Shown in pieces: positions 24,482-35,099 of a DNA stretch of 64,000 nucleotides; position 1 is the first letter of the stretch; every line of letters begins with the position of its first letter. A model generated the notes under the pieces. The model was not told the DNA's origin, searched no databases, and saw only the letters and a program-made list of their open reading frames with translations. Source of the stretch: Nyssa sinensis (lineage: Eukaryota > Streptophyta > Magnoliopsida > Cornales > Nyssaceae). The position numbers and the translations under genes are program-made. The DNA lies in the NCBI GenBank assembly GCA_008638375.1, contig CM018052.1, positions 13,835,450-13,899,449 of the forward strand, read 5' to 3'.

Positions 24482-25710
24482 CCATGTGTTTGCCCAAGCC
24501 TTGTTCAAGTGCTTTGCTCCAGTCTCTGTAATGGCCCCAGGTGTTGAGGTTGGAGCTGCCCTCTCACCCTAATTCTTTTGAGCTCGAGATACCATTGGGT
24601 CAGGAGTTGGAGGCTTCTAACGAGCAAAGGACATTCCCAACTCTTCTGATAGCGTCTACTCGGGAGATGCCTCCTCTCCTTGCATAGCCTTCTTCCTTTT
24701 GGAGGGCACCACTGCGACCACAAGGGCTGAGCTCTCCCTAACCTTTTTTTTAGGCCTGGTCTGAAGGCCAAAATCACCAACTTCTTCAATACAACATTCT
24801 TGAGTTCAATAACGTTAGCCTCCATTAGAGAATCTATGCTCAAGATCAGCTCATAAGGATGATTTGAAGGCTGAAGTAGCTGAGTGTACTTTAGCCTGAG
24901 CTCCTTGATAAAGATCGGCCTCATCTAAACAACTTTGTCTGCATTAGCACACAAGAGAAACTAAATGGTTAGTATTGAGAAAATAGATAGAAAATCAAAT
25001 CTACTCAAGTTGGTATAAAAGGAGGCTCACCCTTAAAGTCACTGTATTGAGGCAAGATGTTGGTACGATCCTCAAAATCCTCAAACTCCCAACCTCCCTT
25101 CACAAAGAAGAACCACTTCTTCCAAGTCTTGTTGGAAGAAGGGATTGTGGTAAAGTGTCTGAAACCCTTGTCAAAAGCCATGTAATATAAGCCCTTCAAC
25201 CTTAAATACTTCAAATCCATTCTACTCCTAATCAGGCCAATGTCAACCTATACCTTATTCTTATGACCTAAAACCAAAAGAGCCACCAACTACCTCCAAC
25301 TATTTATGTTAAGTTCGGTAGGGCAAAGTCTAAACCAATGAAAAAATTCACTAATTAAGGGGTAGAATGGGAAACATACCCCAACTTCAAACTACTCTAG
25401 GTAAGCACAAACTTCTTGATATTTAATGTCTAAAAGGCACTCAAAACGCTTGGGAATCCTACATTTCACGTTCTCGGGGAAGTTATATGTGGTTTGAAGG
25501 GTGTCAAGCATGGCTTGAGTGATAACACTTTCTCTCTCATCTCTTCTATATCCCTTATTGGAAGGTTCAATCCACTTGTTCTTAAGCTCAAGGAAGACGT
25601 CAACTATGATGACTTTTGAGCTATTGGCAGGTCTATTCTTAGGGTTCTCAAACCCTCTAGTGTCCTCAAGGCTTAGTGCCACTACCTTTATAAAGTCCAC
25701 AAATTTATGA
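24482..25710 (-). pseudogene. N-terminal and central part of the Tat antisense gene
   Basis: The minus-strand frame 25700-25392 (MDFIKVVALSLEDTRGF..) continues after a stop at 25391 with a hydrophobic stretch (FEVGVCFPFYPLISEFFHWF, then NINSWR). 25220-25005 follows with FTTIPSSNKTWKKWFFFVKG and WEFEDF. The pattern of a buried helix, then SWR, then SNKxWKxxFFFV recurs in proteins encoded by plant Tat-type elements; function unknown. 24924-24505 is a shifted downstream part. The C-terminal part lies at 12261-13173, beyond the LARD-like insertion. Confidence 0.55.
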
Positions 25711-26274
25711 CCAATACTAGAATGGGCATCAGAAGTAGTCGTAACAAAAAAAGAGGGGAGAGAAAGAAATGAACTTTAAGCAAATATGGAAAGAAGCTTG
25801 GTACGTGAGGAACCAAACCTGGCCAAGTAAAAAAAGTCTTTATCAAAGATCAATCAACAGTGTACTGGAAATCACCTTTGCACAAGAGCTCTTACTTTTT
25901 TTGAGTGATAAAAGTCTTCAAGGAGAGCCAAATTCCCTTCTTATAAACCTCAAAGGGGCACTTATAATGACCCTAAATCGATGTGAAGGTTGCATTCAGT
26001 ATGATGACCTTGGACCTCGAACCGATGGCCATAGTAAGGTTAACGCATTAAAGTCCCACCAACGTTTGTCTTCCTAGAAACCAAAATGATGCATTAAATT
26101 CCTGCTAGATTGGTATTTCAAAACCCTAACCTCAACTTGAGATAAATCCCAAATGATTGAGGCTCATAGGGGAGTAGTTGATATGCTATAAACTGACATA
26201 GGCTTAATATCGTTACACGTTTCCATGGTCTGAAGTATGAAAAACAATTATATTCAGGTACTGATCAAGTTGAT
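25711..26274 (+). other. Tat element 3' end: possible PPT and start of its 3' LTR
   Basis: No gene seen; the frame 25769-26077 has no recognisable motif. Purine-rich GAGGGGAGAG at about 25752-25762 and CATAGGGGAGTAG near 26165-26178 are candidates for the Tat PPT. If the second is used, an LTR would start at TGATATGC near 26179. The copia insertion cuts this region at 26275, and it should continue after 57241. All of this is inference from position. Confidence 0.3.
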
Positions 26275-26279
26275 ACCTA

Positions 26280-27634
26280 TGATGGGTTTGTAACCACAGT
26301 GGAAGCGATTTCAAAAATCTATTTGGATATTTTTCTTTTCATAAATCATAAAATCTTGAAAAGAGAGTTAGAATTACCTTATTCTTGATAATCTTGATTG
26401 TCAAAGAAGCTTTCTTGAAAAGATTGATACAATCTTCTTTGTTCTTGATAATTTTGATTGTTGAATAACCCTTCATGAAGAGATTGATGTAATTTTTCTT
26501 CTCTTACTCCTCCAGGTCTTCTCCTCTTTTTCTCTATGCAAGCCGTACGCCAGAGAGGATAGTGGGTTCCTCTTTTGCTCTCTTGCAAGAAAATAATATT
26601 TTTGTTGTTATATATAGCTATCCCTTTTAAATCACATATTTATAGGGATTTGCAAAATTAGGGCAAAATGAGGGATCTAAGGTCCCACCAAAGTAGCTCC
26701 AATTAGTCAATTAATTTCTAATTAAATCTTAAATAATTAATTACTAATTAATTCTAATTAATTCTACTAAATAATTATAATTGCACTCTAATTTGGTAAA
26801 ATAGAAAAAAAAAATTCATAATCACTAAACATATACAGTGGGCCCCTCTACTTGGATATCAATAATTAGGATTTTGGCTTATACATTGTAAAACCAATTC
26901 CTAATTATTTTTACAACTTAATTCACCAATTTATTAATCACTATAAAATGGTCAACATCTCAATAAACAATTTATTGAAAAAATTAGATCTGAATTTCAG
27001 TGATTAATCAATTGAATTAATACATTGGTGATATCATTCTCCCTAATTTAGAGAGTGTAGATTCCATCTTGAAAATATGTGTTCCCACAGTCTAAACAAT
27101 GATTTCCCAAGATACCGACGTGTTGATCTAAGAGACCTCACTCATTGGTAACTCAAAGTCACCACCATTAAGAACTTGAGTCCACTATTCTCTCAAGATT
27201 AAGAGCTTAATGTAAATATTAAATATAAGAATCACATCAAAGATGACAGATTTATATGACGTGTTTCTTATAGTGATCCAGTTTAGTGTATTTCAAATAC
27301 ACCAATACAATAACCCAGAGTCCACTACTCTAGTGGTTGAGATAAATCACCCTATCACATAAAGGTCAAATGTATTACAACCTTACAGACAAGATGCCCA
27401 GTCTCATCAATGACTATGAACAATTCTAGAATTGCTTGATCATAAGTTCATATTTCTTATACATAAATCTCATTTACATACATAAACTATTTCCAATAAC
27501 AATTCAAGGACTAACCATATCATGGTATAAAATAACAACATGCACATGTACGATAATATGAAACTCAATAATAATAAATCAAATTTATTAAATAATAGAA
27601 AAATATCTTCGATGTGAGAGCATACATCCTAACA
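26280..27634 (-). repeat. 3' LTR of the copia element (uninterrupted)
   Basis: 1355 bp, about the same length as the 5' LTR once its insertion is removed. A roughly 60-bp tandem duplication (CTTGATAATCTTGATTG units) lies at about 26380-26500. The site CCTCA at 27136-27140 is the empty counterpart of the insertion at 52753. In sense the LTR starts TGTTAGGATGTATGC and is preceded by the PPT-like AAGTGGGATT. Confidence 0.9.
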
Positions 27635-28485
27635 AAATCCCACTTGCGTTCACATCCATATCCCATTACACTTGATACCCATCCTATTATATTAACTTGA
27701 AAATGATTAACAAGGTTATCCATAGATGCAATCTTGGTGACTATAATGACTCCGCACAAAATGATCTCTTCAATGAGATGATACTTGTGTTGTATGTGTC
27801 TCCCACTCTTGTGGTTCTTTAGCTCCTTGGACTAAGTTACAACCCCACTATTATCATAACAAATGACTATAGGTAACTATGCCTATAGTACCATTCCTAA
27901 TTCCAAAAGGAACTTGTTGTGCCATACTGCTTTTTTAGCTACTTCTAAAGAAGTTGCATACTCTACTTTAGCAGTTGCGTCAGTAATACACTATTGCTTG
28001 ATACTTTTCCATCTGATAGCTCCACTACCAAGAGCAAACATATATTCTGAAGTTGACTTTCTAAAATCATAATCTAACATAATGTCAGAATTCGTGTATT
28101 CAACTAGAATGAGATCACCATCTCAATAAATCAACATATAATCTCCAACGCTTCTCAAGTACTTGAGTATATGATTAAAAATTATCTAATAGTTTGGTCT
28201 ATGATTAGATTAATATATGTCGATCATGCCTACTACAATACATATATCTCGTATAGTGCAAAGTATAGCATACAGAAGGCTTCCTACAACTGAAGCATAG
28301 GAACCATCTTCATGTATTCCTCTTCCTTATGTGTATGAAGACACTAATTCTTGGATAGAGGTACTCCATGTAAAAAATGAAAATGCCTTTCTTGGAGTCT
28401 TGCTTTATAAACCTATCAAGAATTTTATCTATATATGCAGCTTGAGATAAGCCTAATATCCTATTTTCTGATCTCGCATACAAGG
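27635..28485 (-). pseudogene. copia RNase H and C-terminal reverse transcriptase
   Basis: 28555-28310 contains RILGLSQAAYIDKILDRF and QDSKKG, a signature of the C-terminal part of copia RT. Downstream frames to about 27700 give the copia RNase H (WKSIKQ.., VEYATSLEVAKKAVW, KNHKSGRHIQHKYHLIEE) with stops between. The RT is cut at 28486 by the solo LTR and resumes at 31995. Confidence 0.85.
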
Positions 28486-28490
28486 ATATA

Positions 28491-28913
28491 TGTAATATCT
28501 TAACCCGAGTTAGCACGCATACCGAGGTAAATCGGGTCGAGTAGTGTACTATCACTTGTAACCCGAGCTGTTTAAGCTCTATATCATGATATCATATGTA
28601 TTGTATGATTTTGGAATGTGAATAGTGTCAGATATACAGTCAGTGTCGGGTAATGCCCGAGCAACCCAAGACTATGCCTCGTAATACATGCACACATGTA
28701 TTCCCATGCATGCATACGTACGTGTATACGTACATGTATATGTATAGGCCATGAAATATTAGTGTATGTATATGTATTTAAAAACTAGTATATACGTATA
28801 CATATGAGTATATATATATAGGTATGAAGTATGCATTTATATATGTATATATATATATGTAGTATGGTATATATATATACATACAATTATTATAATGGTG
28901 AGTATATGATACA

Positions 28914-28948
<35 letters not shown>

Positions 28949-29180
28949 TATGCAATTATATACACAAATGCAGCATGCAAGAAGCATGCTTGTGTGGATG
29001 TCGGTTGGTGTGAGTGTGTATGTGTGTGTAATATAATACGTATATACTTACAAATATCATGTACACATTTGAAGCAAAATAGAAAGTGAAAAAGAGAAAT
29101 TTAAGAGCAGAAAAGGGAAGTCAACAAAGAGGGCTTGAAGGGGGCTGGAACCGAGAGAGAGAGAGAGAGAGGCAGTTTAG

Positions 29181-29222
<42 letters not shown>

Positions 29223-31989
29223 TGTTGCGTGAGATAGGAAAACAGAAAGAAAAGATTGATATGAGAGACTGTGAGCTTTGGGAAGAGATATAGAAGCTTG
29301 AACCAAGAAGAAGGAAGAAGAGAGGGGTATCTTGCAGCAAGAAAATCAGAAATTATAGGTGAGTAGCTTTGTTTTTGTTTTACAAACCTAGCATGATTTT
29401 TTAGTTTAAATTATAGGGCTATATTGAGCATGAAATAAGGAGTCAAATGCAAAAAAAATTAAGAAAAATGGTTAAAAGTTGAAGGAGAAAACAGTAGTTA
29501 CAGTTTGAATTATAGGTTCAGGTCCTTGGTATTTTATGCATGAAACCTTGCCCAAATGACCTAGGTTTAATCCTATTAAGTGCAGAAGAAAGAATAGGAA
29601 GAAAATGGGGAAAAACAGTGGAAGGAGAACCTAGAAATCACAAAGTCACAGTTGGCCGGAGCCACGGTTCTTGGCCATTTCGTGAAGATTTAATACATTA
29701 AAATGAAAACAAACCTTGGAAATGAAACTTACAAGAAAAAAAGAAGAAAATGGCATTTGAAAAACATTAGAATTTGATCGGAATTAGGTCACCGTTGTTG
29801 GAGATGGCGACGGAAACCTAGTATAGCCCTACCGGAAAGTCGGGGAGACAATGAACAGTGTCTCCCTCGAAGTGGCGTCGTTTGATACTCAAGAACCCAA
29901 GCTGCATCATTTTAGAGTTAAACTATTTTAAATTTAAGTTAATTTAGGACGGTTTGGTGACAGGGTTAAGGAATTAGAATTGGGGGTTGATTTGAATGAG
30001 GATATCCTATCCTCAGTTATATAGGGCATGTCCGTTGTTTGGCACCCAGGACTTAAGAAAAAAAGGGGGGGGGGGGAACTGCCGTTCCCATGGTTCGAAC
30101 GAGGGACTAAGAGAAGGGAAGGTGAAACTCAATCCACTAGGACAGGCAAGCCCGTGGTAACCTGAACACCTAAATATATATATATATATATATGTTATAA
30201 ATATTCAATGGAAAAAATAATAAAAGGGGCACAACCCCTAAGATTCGAGCCCTAGACCCATTGGAGGATAAGCCAAGACCGAACCAATTGGACAAGCAAG
30301 CCCGTGCTTCCTGTTGCGCCTAAATCAATATATATTAGATAATTATAATATTAATTAATTTAATTAATTTAAAAAGAGCAAAATAACCCAAAGTCCAAAT
30401 TAAACAAGTTATTAGTGTATTTTCACTATCTTGGACATTCTAAAACCAATGGTGAGGTACGTTTTGGAATACGGGGTCCCGAAAAATAAAAAACACGTAA
30501 AAGTGCAAAATGACCATTTGGCCCTTATTAGCCCAGATGTCCGAATTGAGTTTCACGAAAGCTTAAATCGACTTTCTTCGACATTCCGAACTCAATAGTA
30601 GAGTCTATTTTAGTAAAAGAGAAACTTATAGCATAGAGGAAAAAAATTTGATGAATAACATAATTCATATAGCGATAGACTGAGACGTGTTTCATGAATT
30701 TTAAGAACACGGAAGGGCAAAGAGAAGGCAGTCTAGATCCTTCTATTTTATAGAGAGTAAGAGGTAAGTAAAATCCAATCTCTGCATGTGTTATATTCCA
30801 AGCCATGTCATAGTTCTTGTATATATATTGCCTATTGTACTCTATACATACATACTAGTATTATTTAGCCACATTGATATTGCCCTATCATGTGGGAGAC
30901 AGTTACTGATTTTTATATATATCTCGATCATGATTGTACACTTGTGCATAGATTTCTTTTTGTACACTTGTACCTAGGGCCGTGAGGGCCAGACAGTTTT
31001 ATTCGAAGCAGTCTAGTAACCGTAGCCTCGAAAACTGTTGTTACAACAGATTTGCTAGAACCAGTTATGATTCCACTATACTCTTCATGGAAGATAGCAT
31101 GATCCTGATATATTATTAGTGCTGGACTTGTGCTTAGTCACATCTCCATCTAATGTTATTTATGACCTTCAGGTCTAGGTTCTGAGTGGAACATTTACTC
31201 GTTGTTATGCGAGGCATGGGACGTGGAGTTACAGTGTACACAAAGCAGTATTATTCAAAGAGCCTGCGTGGGACTGAATACGAGCTTAGGGGGATTTTTA
31301 GGCCCCACGAGTGCATCTCAGTTTTAGTTGATATCACCATCTTTATTATTGATATCCATGGCATGATCATGTTATATTGTTTCTGAATGATCATGAGATT
31401 TTACAGCTTTCAGTTGAGTGCTTACATTTCATACTTGATATAGCTCATGACTGTAGCAGTATGACATTGTTATCATAGCAGATTCATTTTCTTATCATTT
31501 GACTTCTATCATTTGATATTGAGTATATATATTCATTGATTGGCTAGTACTCTTTTATACCCTTGTACACATGGCAGAGTAAAGGACTACTTACTGAGTT
31601 TTCATAGCTCATCAGATACTACACAACATTTTGTAGGCACAGATCTCGAGAACAGACCATAGAGCCTGATAGCTAAGAGGTGGACAATTACTTTTGAAGT
31701 TGCAGTGTAATACTTAGTCAGATAGTCTTGTAACTCTGCCATGTCATCCACATCTTGGGGATGAACAGTTGTATTAAGAAATTTTGTATTCTGCATTTTG
31801 AGAACATTATATATATATATATATATTACATGCAGCTTTTATATATTTAATCGTTTAAGTCTTCCGTTATTTAGTTGTTGCATGTTAGTAGCACTGATTG
31901 TGTAGCAAGTTGAGACCCTTAGTTCGACAACAGCGTCAGACCGGGTTCGTGATTCGAGATCTGCACAGGGTGGGTCTCGGGTCGTGACA
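28491..31989 (+). mobile_element. solo LTR 1 (gypsy-type), 3.5 kb
   Basis: TGTAATATCTTAACCC..GGGTCGTGACA, flanked by the perfect TSD ATATA at 28486-28490 and 31990-31994. A single LTR with an intact TSD and no interior indicates LTR-LTR recombination. Features: TA microsatellites around 28800-28950 and 29185-29220, GA run near 29153, poly(G) near 30065-30077, duplicated tRNA-like block (about 30085-30165 and 30238-30315), dyad modules at 30441 and 30587, and the palindrome-like block 31591-31613. Small frames inside are microsatellite artefacts. Confidence 0.92.
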
Positions 31990-31994
31990 ATATA

Positions 31995-32402
31995 GCTAGC
32001 TTTTCCGAGGTCCTTCATATCAAACTAATTCGTTAACCAAATTTTAATCTTAGAGAGAATTCTTACATCATTCCCAATAACTCGGATGTCATCTATATAC
32101 ATAACCAGGAATACCACCATGCTTCTTTAACATTTATTATACACACAAGGTTTATCCAAATTTTAATCAAAACAAAAAGACTTGATTGCCTGATCAAAAT
32201 AAATGTTCCATCTTCGAAAGGCTTGCTTAAGTCTATAAATAGACCTATACAGCTTGCATACCATATGCACTTGGTCCTTAGTCATGAAACTATCTTTTAT
32301 AACATTTTACCATTGTCTCGAATCTTTATCAGAGATAATTTTATCACAACTACTGGCATTTAAGACATATTCATCAAAGACTAACTCTCTTAAGAGCATG
32401 TA
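31995..32402 (-). pseudogene. copia reverse transcriptase, active-site region
   Basis: Minus-strand reading includes MVCKLYRSIYRLKQAFR, MVVFLVMYIDDIRVIGNDV and NEFDMKDLGKASYI, the standard copia RT order. The YIDD catalytic motif is intact here. The fragment is bounded by two solo LTRs and continues at 28485 (C-terminal) and 37409 (N-terminal side). Confidence 0.85.
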
Positions 32403-33280
32403 TGTCACGACCTGAGACCCACCCTATGCGGATCTCGCATCGCGAGTGCCCCGGCCCGACTCTAGGTGCTGAACCGGGATTGTCTCAACTTGTTACACAA
32501 TCAGTGCTACTAACATGCAACAACTAAATGGGGAATAAAATAAATAAAAGTTGCATGTAATTTATATAATGTTTACAAAATGCAGAATACAAAATTTCTT
32601 AATACAACTGTTCATCCCCAAGACGTGGATAACATGGGAGAGCTACAAGACTGTCTGTACTAAGTATTACACTGCAACTTCAAAAGTAATGTCCACTGCT
32701 ATCTAGCTGACTGCTATTACTCTTCTACAGCTTCATTTCCTGAAAGGGGTGGTAAGTTTGGGGTGAGCTAACTAAAGCTCAATAAGTAATTCTCCTTTGC
32801 TCTGCCATGTGTACATGAATATAAAAAGCATTATCCATAAAAGAACTAGGATAAATGCAGATGTGTTAGCCAGTCAATGAATATAGAACTCAATATCAAA
32901 TGATAGAAACTCAAATGATAAAGCAATGAAATCTGTCTAATAATATAATTATACTGCTACAGTCAGGAGCTGTCTCAAGCATAATCATATACACTCAATA
33001 AAAAGCTTGTGAAATCTCATGATCATTTATAATGATATAATATGATCAAGCTATAATAATCAATAAATGATAGTGATATCAAAACTGGTTGATGCACTCG
33101 GGGTTTCAGAGATATCAAGACCCGCTAAAAGGAAGCCCACTTTGGAAAGTAGGGCTTGAAAATCGAAAATCAAACCGATTTTCATACAAAGAAGATAAAA
33201 AAACACAACTATAGTGGATAGGAATAGAAAAGGAATGGACAACCGTACCTTCTGGTCATCTAGGCGAGTTGGGCGAGATA

Positions 33281-33426
33281 AGACGGGGGGGCAAGTGTTC
33301 TTCGGAATGACTGGGCGTAAAGGGCACGTAGGCGGTGAATCGGGTTGAAAGTGAAAGTCGCCAAAAACTGGCGGAATGCTCTCGAAACCAATTCACTTGA
33401 GTGAGACAGAGGAGAGTGGAATTTCG
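33281..33426 (+). pseudogene. rrn18: fragment of mitochondrial small-subunit rRNA
   Basis: GGGCGTAAAGGGCACGTAGG followed by GGCGGAATGCTCTCGAAACC and GAGTGAGACAGAGGAGAGTG is the central region of plant mitochondrial rrn18. Only about 146 bp is present. It breaks off at GTGGAATTTCG, where an unrelated sequence follows. Not a functional rRNA gene. Confidence 0.85.
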
Positions 33427-33899
33427 TTTAAGAAAGTGGGGTCACGCCCGGGGTTTCAGAGATATCAAGACCTTGCAACCTGAACTCTAGAGAAGCCTAG
33501 AGAAAGAAGTCTAGAGAAGTCAAGCACCGCACCCCCCCTTTCTTATTATTAGTAAGATAGGGAAAACTAAGGCCTTACCTTTATATACAAAGGTAGCTTT
33601 AGCTTGACTAATATAATAGAAAGTAAAGGGGGAAAGTGCAGAGCCTCCCACTTGTCGGGGTTACCGGGCTGGCTAACCTAACTATTAATTTCTATCAATG
33701 TCGGGATAGCCTATTAGGGGAAAAAGGAAGCTTGGTCTAGGATACTTGTGCTGGTGGTGGAGCATTTATGGCTTGAGCCTGAGCTGTCGGAGGACTGATC
33801 GGCGTAACTGGTGGTTGAGTGAAAACCAGAGGTTGTATTGGTGCAAGTTGCAAGTACACAGCCTGCTTCTGAGGAAGATTATTTCTTGGTGGTGCTGAG

Positions 33900-34097
33900 G
33901 TGAGATTTTGTACTTCGCCCCCTTTTGGCCCTGTTTCATATTCCTGCGCAGTTAAGAGAAAAATTGTCCCCAAGACAACCACTTGTGTCTTTCTTGGATA
34001 TGCTCAGTCCGGGTATAGATGCTATGACGTGAAATCCAAGAGACTCGATGTATCCTTGAATGTTCTCTTTAATGGGGTCGCCTCATATTTTCCTTAA
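33900..34097 (+). pseudogene. copia integrase-like fragment inside the NUMT
   Basis: Plus-strand TTTCVFLGYAQSGYRCYDVK resembles the copia segment that follows the integrase core (CVFLGY..KGYRCY). It is on the opposite strand from the host copia element and lies between rrn18 and nad6 pieces. It is therefore likely part of the transferred mitochondrial DNA, which in plants often contains old retroelement fragments. The minus-strand proline-rich frame at 33737-33982 is not recognised. Confidence 0.55.
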
Positions 34098-34154
34098 CCT
34101 AATTAATCAGCCCCGGGGGAGAATGGTGATGGAGATGTATTGCGGCCTTCTCCT

Positions 34155-34357
34155 GTTCATCAACTCGAACCTATCGTCCTCCTCATTATAGTCCTCCTAG
34201 AATCAATAGCATTTCGTCGGAATACATCCTGTCTTTTCACCTTAGTAGTCCTATGCATAGTCAGTACTATAGCCCCAATCATGGCTACTAATAAAATAAG
34301 ACTAGGAACCAAAAACCAGACGAAATAGTAGGTATAAAGTAAATTGCCCAATGTTAC
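34155..34357 (-). pseudogene. nad6: 3' end of mitochondrial NADH dehydrogenase subunit 6
   Basis: The minus strand encodes LGNLLYTYYFVWFLVPSL, a hydrophobic helix (LLVAMIGAIVLTMHRT) and KVKRQDVFRRNAI, the conserved C-terminus of plant Nad6. Only about 60 residues of roughly 200 remain. There is no start, and the right end is the insertion border. A respiratory complex I membrane subunit in mitochondria; here a nuclear relic. Confidence 0.85.
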
Positions 34358-34363
34358 CCCCTG

Positions 34364-34547
34364 AGCTCGTATTCAGATCCGCCATGGGCTATTTGAATAC
34401 AGCTCTGAGCTCGTATTCAGACCCGCTACGGGCTGTTTAAATACGGCTCTATGTACACTGTATAATAATCTGGACCCGAAGGTTATAATTGGACCCAAAG
34501 GTTATAACTAGACCCGAAGGTTATAACTGGACTTGAAGGTCGTAAAT
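34364..34547 (-). repeat. short tandem duplications in solo LTR 2
   Basis: A roughly 43-bp duplication (GAGCTCGTATTCAGAYCCGC) lies at 34364-34447. Then four 19-bp units (GGACCCGAAGGTTATAACT and variants) cover 34472-34547. The corresponding place in solo LTR 1 (near 31165-31175) has a single unit, so the expansion is specific to this copy. Confidence 0.8.
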
Positions 34548-35067
34548 AGCATCAGATAGAGATGTGACTGAGCACAAATCCGGCACTCATAATATTTCAG
34601 GATCATGCTACCTCCACGAAGAGTATAAATGTGGAACATAACTTTTCTAGGCAATCTAACGTAACGATAGTTATCTGAACTATGGTTACTAGACTGCTTC
34701 GAATATACTGTCTAGCCCTCACGGCCTTAGGTACAAGTGTACAACAAGAACTCTATGCACAAACGTACAATCATGATCAAGATATATATGAAAATCGATA
34801 AATGCTTCCCACATGATAGGGCAATAACAATGTGGCTCAATAAACATTGGTATTTATGGAATACAACAAGTGATATAGGAAAAACTATTGACATGGCTTG
34901 GAATGTAACATAAGCAGAGATCAGAGATTACTTACTTTTTTACTATATCTGTCTAGAAGGTCAAACCACCTTCTTCTACTTACCTCTTTCTGTATCTGTC
35001 TAGAAGATCAAAACCGCCTTCTTCTTGTCTCTTGGTATTCCTATGATTCAGGAAACTCATCTCAGTC

Positions 35068-35099
<32 letters not shown>

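Larger units (their letters stand above)
33101..34357. other. nuclear insertion of mitochondrial DNA (NUMT), about 1.26 kb
   Basis: Contains a stretch of plant mitochondrial rrn18, the 3' end of nad6 and a copia integrase-like fragment, none of which belongs to the surrounding LTR. The LTR sequence breaks at GATGCACTCG (33091-33100) and resumes at CCCCCTGAGCTCG near 34357, about 15 bp of LTR being lost compared with 31300-31340. A 24-bp direct repeat (centred on TTTCAGAGATATCAAGACC) starts at 33099 and 33449; the left NUMT border coincides with one copy. The mosaic order may reflect the mitochondrial genome itself or end-joining of several fragments. Confidence 0.85.

Noticed and set aside
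13174..24486. Target-site duplication for the LARD-like element
   Set aside because: CCATG follows the right end, but no matching 5-mer precedes the left end; the left border is ambiguous because both LTRs share CTTTCATG.
26379..26588. 69-residue glutamine-rich frame
   Set aside because: Encoded by the 60-bp duplication within the copia LTR; noncoding LTR position and no conservation of the frame in the right LTR.
28778..29340. Tyrosine/isoleucine-rich open frames
   Set aside because: Translations of TA and GA microsatellites in solo LTR 1.
33281..33426. Functional rRNA gene or bacterial contamination
   Set aside because: Only 146 bp of an rrn18 gene of plant mitochondrial type, embedded in a nuclear LTR with clean resumption of LTR sequence on both sides.
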